Program-made: the position numbers and the translations under genes | Assembly (NCBI RefSeq): GCF_001757105.1 | Contig: NZ_MDHN01000010.1 | Coordinates: 62,001 to 126,000, forward strand | Source of the DNA: Alteromonas confluentis | Lineage (GTDB): Bacteria > Pseudomonadota > Gammaproteobacteria > Enterobacterales > Alteromonadaceae | Reading direction: 5' to 3' | DNA: 64,000 nt | Shown here: piece after piece, positions 47,996 through 60,284 of the stretch | Layout: the number at the start of each line of letters is the position of its first letter | Numbering within the stretch: position 1 is the first letter of the stretch | Notes under the pieces: model-generated | Seen by the model: only the letters and a program-made list of their open reading frames with translations | The model's database searches: none | What the model was told of the DNA's origin: nothing

Positions 47996-50380
47996 TCAAT
48001 CTTGATGTTGCCCACGATTATCGTACCAACGTGGACTGATTGCTCGATTAAAAGGCTGTGCGATTACATTGCCCGTAGTCATGGTGAGCCGCACGTATCC
48101 GTGCTGTCCGGTGTCGTACACTTCGCTTCCCACATCCAGATATCGCGCCTGCACCTGCTCATCGGGCAATTGCCATCGGTGAAATGCGCCGGTAGTAAAC
48201 ACCGTTACTTTGGGTGAGACGGCATTGACAAAAGCGCGAGACGACGACGTGTCGCTGCCATGATGAGGGGCGATAAGTAAATCAGATTGCACCTTCATGC
48301 CCGTTTCTTTTTCGAGTAAATACAGCAAATCATATTCAGACGATTTGGGGATGTCGCCAGCAATAAGTAATGAGCGCCCGGTTTCGCTTATACGAAGTAC
48401 ACAGGATTGGGCGTTGTTATCTAAGGTATTGCCCGGCCTGGGCCATAGCACCGAAAATGAGATGTTCTGCCATTGCCAGGCATCGCCTCGCTGACAACCA
48501 TTCAGGTTATCTCGAACGTCAGTGGCTACGGGTTCATGACTTAATTGCGACAGCAAACCAATATCCTTTCTACCGCCCGCATGGTCATCGTCGCCATGGG
48601 TGAAGATAACGTGGTCGACGCGCTTAATATTCAGATGCCTAAGTGTGGGAACGACAACTGTGCGCAACATATTGCCCTGTTCAAAAGAAGGACCTGAATC
48701 GATTAGCACCGCCCTCTCTCCACGGGCAATAGCGATAGCGGAACCGTGACCCACATCAAAAACATGCACTATCCACGGGGCCGGATTCTGTTTTAGAAAA
48801 GACAGACTTAGTGGCATGCTAAATAATACAATACATAGCCATCGAAAGCGGAACGGCGGCATAAGCAATAACAGCATGGCACATAGGGTCAAGATGGCGA
48901 CCATAGGCTGAATGTTGAGCTGGTTCACTGAAATCATCCAGGGTTCTACGAAAGTAAGGCCTCTCACCAACATACTCATCACGAAATCGGCGACATCTAA
49001 CAGCCAGTTTGGCTGTAAAGTAAAGTAGTTCATTACCAGACCCATCATTCCTAAAGGTACGATGACAGTAACAACAGGAATGGCAAGAAGATTAACCGGC
49101 GCCGTTAATAAAGACGCAGCATCGAAAAAGCCCACCGTGACCGGAAGCAAAAGAAACGACAGTACGCATTGCGACACGATGAGCACTTTTAATTTGCTCA
49201 GCCTGTTTTCGCCCGTAACCGAAAACCGGCTGCCGATGAATAGCAGCAACGCCAGCGCCCCTGCACTTAAATAAAAGCTGCTGCCAAAAATCCCGAACGG
49301 GAAAAGTAAAATACACGCAGCAATCATTAATATGAAGCGTTGCAGCCACGACCAGACCGCCCGGCTAAAGAACAAACCGGTTACCATCAACACTAACAAC
49401 CAGGCTCGCGCTACCGGCACCTGCCAATTGGCTAATGTGGCGTAAAGCGCGGTGAGCAACACCACAACAATAAAGGTAAAACCACGCACATTGCAACGAT
49501 TGTGCGGTAGACCCCATAACCAAAAAATCACGCCATACATCGCGCTCGCTAATACTGATGCCCAGAGTGCTACCATGCCAACGTGCAGCCCGGAAATTGA
49601 AAACAGATGACCCGTTCCCGTTTCTCGCATTAACTGCCAATCCGCTTGCTGTAGCCCTCTTCGGTCGCCGGTTAACAGGGCGACTAGCCAACGTGAGTAA
49701 CCAGCCTGACGGCTTCTTGCAGCAGCAAAGTGATGAAAGCTAGACGCAGGTTCTGTAATGCGATTGGCGTAAGACGCGTTTACCGTACCAGAAGCCACAA
49801 TGGCTTTGCTCACATACCAACTACGCTTATCGCCGCCGGGATTGAGCATACCCGATACAGGTTTAAGTTTGACACTCAGGGTAACGTGCTGGTGAAGTTG
49901 GAATCGTCCGATTGCCTTTTCTACAAAAAGCAGCAATGAGGGAGACGGGAAAACCGTCCTGTCACCGAATTGATGCACAGCCAAAATCAATTGCTGATCG
50001 TGCCCAATATCGCGGGTCTGGGTTATCCGCCCCGAAACTATGACATCTTGTTGAATTTTGCTTTCAGGGAGTTGCCAAGCCAAGTACCAATGCCCTACAC
50101 TTGCCATCCAAATCATTCCTGACATTATCCCGCTAATCATAAATGAGACGACAGTAAACAGTTTCGCCGTTTGCCCGTACCAATTAGCGACACGACTATT
50201 TTTTTTGATTAGCCTGACAAGGTGCTTGTTAAATACATCGCGATGTATCGCAATATGGATAATGATCACAATACAGGCTGTTAGCACAATCCAGCGTTTG
50301 CCCGGCAGGAATGGCCAGTATCGAGCAGACATGGCAGAAAGACTGAATCCCGTGGTCCACACGGTGAGATATTGGTACAT
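47996..50380 (-). CDS. comEC: ComEC/Rec2-type DNA uptake channel protein
   Basis: A polytopic inner-membrane protein of about 794 residues that carries single-stranded DNA into the cytoplasm in naturally competent bacteria. It shows an N-terminal soluble region between membrane helices, the competence domain (GLHVGMVALWA and following helices) and a C-terminal metallo-beta-lactamase domain with THGDDDHAGG and APHHGSDTSSSRAF. ATG 50380 is preferred; a TTG at 50419 would overlap the divergent DUF2062 start. Whether the cell is competent cannot be told from this gene alone. Confidence 0.92.
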   Translation of the reverse strand: MYQYLTVWTTGFSLSAMSARYWPFLPGKRWIVLTACIVIIIHIAIHRDVFNKHLVRLIKKNSRVANWYGQTAKLFTVVSFMISGIMSGMIWMASVGHWYLAWQLPESKIQQDVIVSGRITQTRDIGHDQQLILAVHQFGDRTVFPSPSLLLFVEKAIGRFQLHQHVTLSVKLKPVSGMLNPGGDKRSWYVSKAIVASGTVNASYANRITEPASSFHHFAAARSRQAGYSRWLVALLTGDRRGLQQADWQLMRETGTGHLFSISGLHVGMVALWASVLASAMYGVIFWLWGLPHNRCNVRGFTFIVVVLLTALYATLANWQVPVARAWLLVLMVTGLFFSRAVWSWLQRFILMIAACILLFPFGIFGSSFYLSAGALALLLFIGSRFSVTGENRLSKLKVLIVSQCVLSFLLLPVTVGFFDAASLLTAPVNLLAIPVVTVIVPLGMMGLVMNYFTLQPNWLLDVADFVMSMLVRGLTFVEPWMISVNQLNIQPMVAILTLCAMLLLLMPPFRFRWLCIVLFSMPLSLSFLKQNPAPWIVHVFDVGHGSAIAIARGERAVLIDSGPSFEQGNMLRTVVVPTLRHLNIKRVDHVIFTHGDDDHAGGRKDIGLLSQLSHEPVATDVRDNLNGCQRGDAWQWQNISFSVLWPRPGNTLDNNAQSCVLRISETGRSLLIAGDIPKSSEYDLLYLLEKETGMKVQSDLLIAPHHGSDTSSSRAFVNAVSPKVTVFTTGAFHRWQLPDEQVQARYLDVGSEVYDTGQHGYVRLTMTTGNVIAQPFNRAISPRWYDNRGQHQD

Positions 50381-50412
50381 CTGAGAAGTGCTTGTTTTAA
50401 CTGAATGAATGT

Positions 50413-50940
50413 ATGCCAAAAAAATTTATAAGACGTTTTTTACCAGATCATCAGACAATAAAGCATAACCGAGCGCTACGGATCTTTGGTACCGTCTTGC
50501 ATGAGCCGAACCTATGGCACCTGAACCGACGTTCAGCCAGCCACGCTTTTGGTATCGGCCTGTTTTTCGCGTTTTGGCCAGTGCCATTTCAAATGTGGCT
50601 TTCTGCTGCGACAGCCATCCCCTTCCGGGCAAATTTGCCGCTTTCTGTAGCAACGGTGTGGATAACAAACCCATTCACCATGCCACCCATTTTTTATGCT
50701 GCGTATAAAGTGGGTACCACCGTACTCGGCACGCAACCGCAACACTTTGAATTACAGTTCAGTTGGAAATGGATCATAGAAAGCATTGAAACCATTGGTC
50801 CTGCTTTTCTGGTGGGATGTGGAATTTGCTCTGTGGTGTTTGGCTTATTAGGCTACGTTGGCCTGAATTTCCTTTGGCGCTTTTCTGTGAAGAAAAGCTG
50901 GCGGGCAAGGCAGGAAGCCCGACGCCATCGCGCTTCCTGA
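50413..50940 (+). CDS. DUF2062 family membrane protein
   Basis: A 175-residue protein with three hydrophobic stretches and the DUF2062 pattern (AFGIGLFFAFWPVPFQM, WITNPFTMPPIFYAAYKVG). The function is unknown. It is divergent from comEC with only about 32 bp between the starts, so promoters must overlap the coding sequences. The C-terminus is rich in Arg. Confidence 0.85.
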   Translation: MPKKFIRRFLPDHQTIKHNRALRIFGTVLHEPNLWHLNRRSASHAFGIGLFFAFWPVPFQMWLSAATAIPFRANLPLSVATVWITNPFTMPPIFYAAYKVGTTVLGTQPQHFELQFSWKWIIESIETIGPAFLVGCGICSVVFGLLGYVGLNFLWRFSVKKSWRARQEARRHRAS

Positions 50941-50953
50941 GTACTTCGTTTTA

Positions 50954-53022
<2,069 letters not shown>

Positions 53023-53026
53023 TTAC

Positions 53027-53055
53027 AAAAAAAGCTGCCGCAATAATGCGGCAGC
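53027..53055 (-). terminator. Strong terminator between zipA and ligA
   Basis: GCTGCCGCA/TGCGGCAGC (53034-53055, loop ATAA) with seven T on the minus strand, directly before the ligA ribosome-binding site. Confidence 0.9.
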
Positions 53056-53062
53056 GGGTAAA

Positions 53063-54259
53063 TCATGTGCGGGTAATCATTCGCCGACGTTCAAATTCGC
53101 GGATTTTCTCCATGTACTGCTGTAACCCTTGTTTCGTTAGTACACTTCGCCGTCCATCAAGAATTTGCGCGTTAAATTCATCGGCAATTTTGCGTGCTGC
53201 ATTATGCATCATGTTAAAGACCTGATGGGCATCCCCTTCAATGGGCAAAATCATAAACAGCGACACGCCTTGGGTAGAGAACGTTTCCAGATTATCGATA
53301 TCGAACACACCCGGCTTGAACATATTCGCTAAGCTAAATAATACAGGGCCCTTACCATTAGAATTCACGTGGCGATGAAAAATGTCCTGATCACCAAATT
53401 TAAAGCCCAGCGTGAGCAACAATGGCAACAGTGTAGCACCGGAAATCGTGGACTCTTCAGGCGCCCGTACATTGAGCACAAGTACTTCCTGCTCAGATTC
53501 ACTCAGCGGCGCTTCATCAGCGGCAGGCTGTGACGCCGCGCCGGCGACCTGGCTTTCATCAAAATCGATGTTCATCTGATCATCGCCAAAATTCGGCTCC
53601 TGGCGACGACGAACTGTGCCACGTTTACGTAATGAACGCTTTGCATCGCTGTCGTAATGGTCGTCGGCATCAGTGCCATCGTCTGGCACTGACTGAGGAT
53701 CGAGCTGGAAATCGTCAGCGGGCAGCGGATTTTGCTGCTCAGTTTCCGCAGTCGTTGTACCGGTATGATTCTCTACCGAAGCATCTTTGCGAATGAGAAA
53801 CCCTGGCGGCTCAGGTATCCCTTCATCAGTCAAATCTTCAGCATTAACCGGGCGACCAGACTTCATGTGCGGCTTAGGATTTGTCACCACCGAACCGTAA
53901 AGCTTTACGGGTTCCGGGGAAGCATCTTCTGACGTATCCTGCGGATTGATGTCGAGAAAATCCTCATCTGCAGTGATGTCTGAATCCGTTGGCGCGGGTT
54001 TTGTAGAGGATACCACTCGCACCTCACCAAGACCTAAGTCATCGTAATTTTTTTGCTCTTCATCGGTGTCGTCTTGTTCCGACCACTCTTCCTGAACATC
54101 GCGAGAACGCTGATGAGAATCATCATGCCATTGACCGGGCTCAATTCGCTCTTTACGAGTTTGAGTCTTATTCTTGCGAATTTTCCAAATACCGTGCGCA
54201 AGCACAGCAATGATAAAGCAAGTACCAAAGATAAGGAGTGATAAACGTAGTTCATCCAT
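53063..54259 (-). CDS. zipA: Cell division protein ZipA
   Basis: A 398-residue division protein that tethers FtsZ to the inner membrane. One N-terminal membrane helix (about 5-25), a long acidic, Pro/Asp/Glu-rich linker, and a C-terminal FtsZ-binding domain from about 255 (LVLNVRAPEESTISGATLLPLLLTLGFKFGD). The linker is longer than in E. coli (328 residues in total). It follows smc by 20 bp. Confidence 0.94.
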   Translation of the reverse strand: MDELRLSLLIFGTCFIIAVLAHGIWKIRKNKTQTRKERIEPGQWHDDSHQRSRDVQEEWSEQDDTDEEQKNYDDLGLGEVRVVSSTKPAPTDSDITADEDFLDINPQDTSEDASPEPVKLYGSVVTNPKPHMKSGRPVNAEDLTDEGIPEPPGFLIRKDASVENHTGTTTAETEQQNPLPADDFQLDPQSVPDDGTDADDHYDSDAKRSLRKRGTVRRRQEPNFGDDQMNIDFDESQVAGAASQPAADEAPLSESEQEVLVLNVRAPEESTISGATLLPLLLTLGFKFGDQDIFHRHVNSNGKGPVLFSLANMFKPGVFDIDNLETFSTQGVSLFMILPIEGDAHQVFNMMHNAARKIADEFNAQILDGRRSVLTKQGLQQYMEKIREFERRRMITRT

Positions 54260-54279
54260 TTAATTCGTTCGCCCTTTTT

Positions 54280-57200
54280 TTATGCTTCGACGAAGGCCAT
54301 GGCTTCATCAACATCCACTGCTACCATTCGTGACACACCTGGCTCAGCCATGGTGACACCGGTCAAGTGGGTTGCCATTTCCATCGCAATCTTATTGTGG
54401 GTGATATAGATAAATTGCACCGATTTCGACATTTCTGATACCAGTTTACAGAAACGCCCCACGTTGGCGTCATCCAGCGGCGCATCCACTTCGTCGAGTA
54501 AACAGAAGGGCGCCGGATTAAGCCGGAAAATTGCAAACACCAATGATAAAGCGGTTAAGGCTTTTTCTCCACCGCTTAACAGGTGAATTGTACTATTTTT
54601 CTTGCCCGGTGGACGGGCCATGATAGTGACGCCCGTTTCAAGCAAATCGTCATCGGTTAGTGCCAAATACGCAGAACCACCGCCGAATACCTTCGGGAAC
54701 AGTTGTTTCAGGTCGTCATTAACCTGCTCAAAGGTTGCAGAGAAACGGGTTTTGGTTTCTTTATCTATCTTGCGGATTGCCGTTTGTAATGTATCCAGCG
54801 CCGAGACCAAATCATCAAATTGCGTATCGAGGTGTTGTTTACGTTCAGCCTGCGTTTCATACTCTTCCACCGCGGCAAGGTTCACAGCCCCTAAACGGCT
54901 AATTGCAGCAGACGTTTTATCGAGCTCCTGCTGCCAGCTTTGCTCATCGGCATCGTCGCTTAATTCTGGCAGTATTTCTTTTAACGACTGCCCCGTTTCC
55001 TGCAGTTGCTCCAGCACAGACATCGCCCTTACCCGGGCACCTTCAATTTCAATATTCAAACTATCGATGACGGACTGACGCTGTTGAATTTTTGTTGCCA
55101 GCCCTTGGTGACCTTGCTGTGCCTCTCGCAGCAGGCCTTCCATCTCAGTTAACAATTCTTGTTTTTCAATCCGCGCAGCTTCAATATCTTCACGCTGAAT
55201 AAGCAGTTGTTGTAGTTGTTCTTCCTGCAACGCCAAAGGTTGACTAAGTGATTGTTTTTCCTTATCCAACTCCACTTCTCGCTGCTGATACTCAACCAGC
55301 TGAGCGTCGTTACGCGTAACCTGTTGGCGGTACATTTCCTGCTGATTTCGCTGTTGCTGAACGGTGAGCTCGAGCTGATGTTTACGGGATTTCTGCTGCT
55401 CAGCACTTTGACGGCTATCCCGTAAACGTTGCTCCAAAGACTCCCGGTTATATCGTGCCGACTGCTCTTCTTCTTCGGCTTCCATCAACTGCATTTCGAG
55501 ATCTTCAAGTTGTTCTGTGAACGTTTCAAGCTGTTCATCATCCCGCGCTAGGTTAAACTGCTGACGGGCGAGTTCTTCGTTCGTTTTTGACTGCCGGTAG
55601 GCCAGTTGCTCAGCTTGTTGAACAAGTAAATCGAGTTGGTGACGTTGCTGCTGTAATTGTTGTTGCAGTTGTACGTGTTGTTGACGGTTCTCATCGACTT
55701 GTCGCGCCTGGGTCGTTAACCTTTCCTCAGCAACCTCAAGCGCCTGTTTACATGCGGTGACTTTCTCCGTAGACAACGCAATATCGTTTTCCAGCGTTCG
55801 CATTTGTGCCAATCGCTGTATCGCACCGGCGGTTTCTTCTTGCGCCGTTTTATGAATAAGCCAGTCTTTCCCCAACCAACTGCCGTCTGCGCATATTATC
55901 GAGTCGTGTGGTTCAAGAGATGGTAACAGATCGCGGCCTTGGGAAAGCGTTTCAACCAGCCGAATGCGATAAAAACAGGCAGGCACATAGTCCCCGTCGA
56001 TAATTTCAGCCAGCGTACCAGTGCGGGTTGTATTCTGTTGGGAAAGTGCAAACAAACGATGGCCAGTGGGAAAGTAATCCACCGAAGCAATGATCGTTTC
56101 CAGAGAGTATTCTTCTGCAACCAGTGGATCGTTGAGCCATACGGAAACTTGCTCCATCAAAGACTCATAGCCGGGTTTTACCTTAACAGACTGCCAAAGC
56201 TTAGCCACACCAGCGGGCAATGCAGCCGCTTCTGACGCCGCCAACTCTTGTAAACTTTCCAAAGCAGCAAACCGCGATTCAAGTTGATGTAAATATCGCT
56301 GAGCATCGGTGAACTGTGCCTGCGCTTGTTGGTGCGTATCTCTAGCAGTTTGATGCGCTTCCTGAGCCAGCGTGATTTCATCTTCGGCAATGGCAACCCG
56401 CTCTTCATAAACAGCCAAACCACGTTGGGCCTCTTCCTGTTTTGCATCCAGAGTGTCGTCCTGCAAGGCTGATAGCTCTTCGTTTAACTCACCAATACGT
56501 TGAGTGGTGCGAAGCTGCATGGTAGTAGTAGACTGAATTTGGCTGTGTAGCCCCTGCACTTTCTGCTTTAAACCGTGATAGAGATTTTCTTGCTCGCGGC
56601 GTTTTTGATTAAACTCCCGAAGCGCTGATTCAGCAAGCGACTCCTGCTCCGCAGCCTGATCGATGGTTTCTTCCAGCATCAATAGTTCAGGCTCTGATGC
56701 TTCCAGTGTTTGCGTGGCCATAGCGAGGGCGTCTCTGGCCTCTTGTAAGGAAACGGCTAACAGCGCCCGGCGTTCTTGCAGTCCTTCAAGTTCCGCATTA
56801 ATTTGCGTTTCACGCTGCTGACTGTGCAGCGCGTTTTGTTCAATACGGGTGATTTGTGTAGATACGGTGAACAAATTTTGCTGTAAATCATCCAGCGTCG
56901 CCTTTATCTCTTCGGCCTGGGTGCGATAGGTTTCGATTCCGGCTTCGTCGCCACGCTGCTGCGCAATCAGGGCGTCGAGTTCATTTTGTAGTTGGGCCTT
57001 TTCACCTTCCACTTTTTCAATATGATCACTGTGCTTTAACCAGCGAAGTGCAGAAAGCTCACTTTTTAATTTACGCTCCGACGCTTTAAGTGCCTTATAT
57101 CGTTGAGCTGCGGCAGCCTGTCGTTGCAGTTTCTCCAGTTGCCTGCCCAGTTCACCACGCACATCTTCAAGGCGCTCCAGGTTGTCCTGGGTGTGACGAA

Positions 57201-57750
57201 TACGGTTTTCAGTCTCCCGACGGCGTTCTTTGTATTTTGAGATCCCTGCTGCTTCTTCAATAAAGACGCGCAATTCCTGTGGTTTAGACTCGATTAAACG
57301 GGAAATCATCCCTTGCTCGATAATGGCGTAACTACGGGGCCCGAGTCCGGTACCTAAGAACAAATCGGTAATATCACGACGACGGCACTTCGTCCCGTTA
57401 AGAAAATAATGTGACTGTGCTTCCCGGGTAACCAGCCTGCGTACCGCCAGTTCGTTATACTGAGCATATTCGCCGCCTATCCGACCAGAACTGTTATCGA
57501 ACACCAGCTCCACAGAGCATTGCCCTACCGGCTTTCGCGCCGATGAGCCATTAAAAATAACATCGGTCATGGCGTCGCCACGGAGATTTTTCGCAGAACT
57601 TTCTCCGAGAACCCAACGTACTGCATCGATAACGTTTGATTTTCCGCAGCCATTCGGGCCAACAATGGCGGTCATGTCGCCGGGAAAAGGAATAGTGGTA
57701 GGATCGACGAAAGATTTAAAACCAGCGAGTTTGATTTTCTTCAGACGCAT
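54280..57750 (-). CDS. smc: Chromosome segregation protein SMC
   Basis: A 1156-residue condensin ATPase. Walker A GPNGCGKSN (31-39), signature LSGGEK (1058-1063) and Walker B LLDEVD (about 1086) are at the ends, joined by two long coiled coils (about 170-490 and 660-1010) and a hinge around 510-650. ATG 57750 has GGGAG 6 nt upstream; a start at 57774 would add eight residues. The order smc-zipA-ligA is common in Alteromonadales and pseudomonads, which use Smc rather than MukB. No scpA or scpB is nearby. Confidence 0.96.
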   Translation of the reverse strand: MRLKKIKLAGFKSFVDPTTIPFPGDMTAIVGPNGCGKSNVIDAVRWVLGESSAKNLRGDAMTDVIFNGSSARKPVGQCSVELVFDNSSGRIGGEYAQYNELAVRRLVTREAQSHYFLNGTKCRRRDITDLFLGTGLGPRSYAIIEQGMISRLIESKPQELRVFIEEAAGISKYKERRRETENRIRHTQDNLERLEDVRGELGRQLEKLQRQAAAAQRYKALKASERKLKSELSALRWLKHSDHIEKVEGEKAQLQNELDALIAQQRGDEAGIETYRTQAEEIKATLDDLQQNLFTVSTQITRIEQNALHSQQRETQINAELEGLQERRALLAVSLQEARDALAMATQTLEASEPELLMLEETIDQAAEQESLAESALREFNQKRREQENLYHGLKQKVQGLHSQIQSTTTMQLRTTQRIGELNEELSALQDDTLDAKQEEAQRGLAVYEERVAIAEDEITLAQEAHQTARDTHQQAQAQFTDAQRYLHQLESRFAALESLQELAASEAAALPAGVAKLWQSVKVKPGYESLMEQVSVWLNDPLVAEEYSLETIIASVDYFPTGHRLFALSQQNTTRTGTLAEIIDGDYVPACFYRIRLVETLSQGRDLLPSLEPHDSIICADGSWLGKDWLIHKTAQEETAGAIQRLAQMRTLENDIALSTEKVTACKQALEVAEERLTTQARQVDENRQQHVQLQQQLQQQRHQLDLLVQQAEQLAYRQSKTNEELARQQFNLARDDEQLETFTEQLEDLEMQLMEAEEEEQSARYNRESLEQRLRDSRQSAEQQKSRKHQLELTVQQQRNQQEMYRQQVTRNDAQLVEYQQREVELDKEKQSLSQPLALQEEQLQQLLIQREDIEAARIEKQELLTEMEGLLREAQQGHQGLATKIQQRQSVIDSLNIEIEGARVRAMSVLEQLQETGQSLKEILPELSDDADEQSWQQELDKTSAAISRLGAVNLAAVEEYETQAERKQHLDTQFDDLVSALDTLQTAIRKIDKETKTRFSATFEQVNDDLKQLFPKVFGGGSAYLALTDDDLLETGVTIMARPPGKKNSTIHLLSGGEKALTALSLVFAIFRLNPAPFCLLDEVDAPLDDANVGRFCKLVSEMSKSVQFIYITHNKIAMEMATHLTGVTMAEPGVSRMVAVDVDEAMAFVEA

Positions 57751-57949
57751 ACATGCTCCCGGGTTAGATGACACCCAAGAGAAACATCATTGCGATAGGA
57801 ACATGCCGGAAAAATCAGCATCGACGTTTTTTCACCCAATTATCGTGAAAACTCACGGTATGAGAAAGCTCACATTATTATTATGCCCTGACTCTACCAA
57901 AACTAACACGCTGTAACAATTGGGTTTTAGCTTTGTAAAATCAGGCAGG

Positions 57950-57955
57950 TATAAT
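57950..57955 (+). promoter_or_regulatory. TATAAT box upstream of cysZ
   Basis: A perfect TATAAT lies 70 bp before the cysZ ATG in the divergent smc-cysZ gap. No good -35 partner is seen. Confidence 0.35.
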
Positions 57956-58024
57956 ATGTTGGCTTAGTTATCACTTGTTCGGTGGTGCCCGTTTAATACC
58001 CCCTAAACCTCTACAGGAGTTAAG

Positions 58025-58768
58025 ATGCAGAGTAAAAGTGGTTTCAGTTACTTTCTTTCCGGCTTCAGCCTAATCACAACCAAAGGCCTCAAGCGATTTG
58101 TGTTTATTCCGCTGATTGTGAATTTGCTGCTTTTTTCAGTGGCGTTTTACTTTCTTTATGGGCAAATTGGTGAAGGGATCACCTGGCTAATGAGCCTTAT
58201 CCCTGAGTGGCTTGGCTGGCTAAAAAGCTTTATTACTTTTATTCTCTGGCCTATTGCAGTGGTCTCGGTATTGCTGATTTTCGCACTCATTTTCGGCACA
58301 TTAGCGAATTGGATAGCCGCCCCATTCAATGGCATTCTTTCAGAAAAAGTAGAACGGCATTTGTCTGGAAAATCAATTGGCGACGAAGGCGTTTGGTCGT
58401 TGATTAAAGACGTGCCTCGCATGTTAGGAAGAGAGCTCGCTAAACTGGTTTGGTACCTGCCCCGCGCCATCGTATTTCTGTTTTTGTTTCTGTTACTGCC
58501 AGTCATCGGACAATTGTTGTGGTTTGCTTTTAATGCCTGGATGATGGCAATTCAATATTGTGATTACCCTTACGATAACCACAAAGTGCCTTTTCGCGTG
58601 ATGCGATATCATCTCGGGCAACACAAGACCAAGTGTTTTTCGTTTGGCGTAGGCGTGAGTCTGTTTTCTCTGGTACCGCTGCTTAATTTTGTTGTTATGC
58701 CGGTTGCCATCTGTGGTGCCACGGCCATGTGGGTTGACCACCTAAAACCAGACTTCGACCAACGCTAA
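58025..58768 (+). CDS. cysZ: Sulfate transporter CysZ
   Basis: A 247-residue inner-membrane protein of the CysZ family that lets sulfate enter for cysteine synthesis. The N-terminus GFSYFLSGFSLITTKGLKRFVFIPLIVNL, the ANWIAAPFNGILSEKVE region and the C-terminal CYDYP-like region (QYCDYPYDNH) match. AGGAG lies 6 nt before the ATG. It is divergent from smc. Confidence 0.94.
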   Translation: MQSKSGFSYFLSGFSLITTKGLKRFVFIPLIVNLLLFSVAFYFLYGQIGEGITWLMSLIPEWLGWLKSFITFILWPIAVVSVLLIFALIFGTLANWIAAPFNGILSEKVERHLSGKSIGDEGVWSLIKDVPRMLGRELAKLVWYLPRAIVFLFLFLLLPVIGQLLWFAFNAWMMAIQYCDYPYDNHKVPFRVMRYHLGQHKTKCFSFGVGVSLFSLVPLLNFVVMPVAICGATAMWVDHLKPDFDQR

Positions 58769-58784
58769 TATATTAGGTTTGGTA

Positions 58785-60272
58785 TCAGAATTGAGCCGGA
58801 AGATCTTCCCGCTCAATGTCTGTTTTTCGGCTGCTTTCTTCATCGTTCGACGCCCCAAGAAACCCATTATATCGGTTAAGCCATTTACTAGCCTGAGGCG
58901 TCTGTCCTGCCTTTTGAAATGCCTGAAATAAATTCATGAATATCGGGCGCTGGGCCGTTGGTCGTGTGAGCTGTTGCCGCCACAAGGCCATGTAAATGGG
59001 GGGGATATCGCCGCTATCGTGATGCTCGAGAAACGTGATATGGCCTGAGGGCTTATAAGCTCGTATGTCGCTGCGAGCACAACTTTGTGCTGGCCAAATT
59101 CCTACTCCCGGTTGCAGGTTTTGCCAATTATCGAGGGTAGACAACGGCGCGTAGGTGAGCTTGCCATCAAATATTAAATTAGGTGCATCGCCGCTGCCAC
59201 AGTAGCGCTCAGCCGCGTTTTTCCCCAGTGCATACTCGTCAACGAAACCGGCAAAGTGCGCCAACTCGTGCACTAATACCGCGTATGAATCGATAAGATC
59301 AAGGAACATTACGCCATTATTCACATTGGCTTTGCCTTGTTCAGACACCACGATTGCATGGGTGAGCTGACGTTTTTCAACGGCATTTGCCAAAGGCCGT
59401 ACATCGCAGCCAAGGCGGGGCTGACCTTTATATTCAGCCTGGCAATCCAGAGTGCCTTTTTCGAGCCAAACGGGATTGTCTAAGCACACCGCTAAATTAT
59501 TAAAACGCCGATCTTTACGAAATGCCCCTACCAGCTCATCGGCTTTAACAATGGTGGAAAGCGAGGTGGCGAACACCCCCACTCGCTGCGCACAGTCTGC
59601 ATTCTGCCAGTTACGGGCCCGGACATTTCCGGCTTTAAACGGCGCATAGTCTGCCAGCACCCGTTTTACTTTTTCCGCCATAACGTGGCCACCATCGGCA
59701 GCCTGCTCAATCCAGTTTCGGGCTGCATCACGATTTCCATCGTCCCACAACAAACGACCATACTGAAACGCACTTTGCGGATAATCATTGGCTGTGATCC
59801 TGAGCCAGGCTCGAGCCTCTTCCGGCTGCTCGTTGAGCATATACCAATCAGCTAATGCGGCCTGGGCAGGCAGATAGCCCTGCTTCGCTGCCCGTTTAAG
59901 CCATGTTTCCCGCTTTTTCGGATCTTCGGTGGCCATGCCGTAGGCTAACTGCGCTTCGGGCACATTGCCGATGGCAGCGAGTCCCATTAAGCGGTCGCTT
60001 TTCTCATCATCACCAATCAACTGATACAACGCCCACGCCGCGTCGGCATTATCCAATGCAACGAGCTTGTTCAACCAATATTCAGAATTATTCAGCGACG
60101 CCCAGGCAACCAGACGAGTCTCAGCAACCTCACTACCGTTTCGCGCGGCTTCCCACAAAATGGGCGCAGGCTTCTCGGCATATTCAGCATTAAGCAGGAG
60201 CTGTTTACTGTCGTGACTGGTGTCAGCCGCTACTAACAAAATTGCCAGCAGGGCAACAATGAATCCACGCAT
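58785..60272 (-). CDS. Secreted Sel1-repeat protein with HExxH metallopeptidase motif
   Basis: A 495-residue protein with a signal peptide (about 1-16). Residues about 30-210 are helical Sel1-like/TPR-like repeats (AQLAYGMATEDP, AQAALADWYMLN, AFQYGRLLWDDGN). The C-terminal half carries HELAHFAGFVDEY (335-347), an HExxHxxGxxD zinc signature with DEY as in M64-type peptidases. The Cys residues suggest disulfides outside the cytoplasm. It starts 12 bp after the nlpI stop and so shares its transcript. Substrate is unknown; the peptidase call rests on this motif. Confidence 0.8.
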   Translation of the reverse strand: MRGFIVALLAILLVAADTSHDSKQLLLNAEYAEKPAPILWEAARNGSEVAETRLVAWASLNNSEYWLNKLVALDNADAAWALYQLIGDDEKSDRLMGLAAIGNVPEAQLAYGMATEDPKKRETWLKRAAKQGYLPAQAALADWYMLNEQPEEARAWLRITANDYPQSAFQYGRLLWDDGNRDAARNWIEQAADGGHVMAEKVKRVLADYAPFKAGNVRARNWQNADCAQRVGVFATSLSTIVKADELVGAFRKDRRFNNLAVCLDNPVWLEKGTLDCQAEYKGQPRLGCDVRPLANAVEKRQLTHAIVVSEQGKANVNNGVMFLDLIDSYAVLVHELAHFAGFVDEYALGKNAAERYCGSGDAPNLIFDGKLTYAPLSTLDNWQNLQPGVGIWPAQSCARSDIRAYKPSGHITFLEHHDSGDIPPIYMALWRQQLTRPTAQRPIFMNLFQAFQKAGQTPQASKWLNRYNGFLGASNDEESSRKTDIEREDLPAQF

Positions 60273-60284
60273 AAAAGAACGTTA

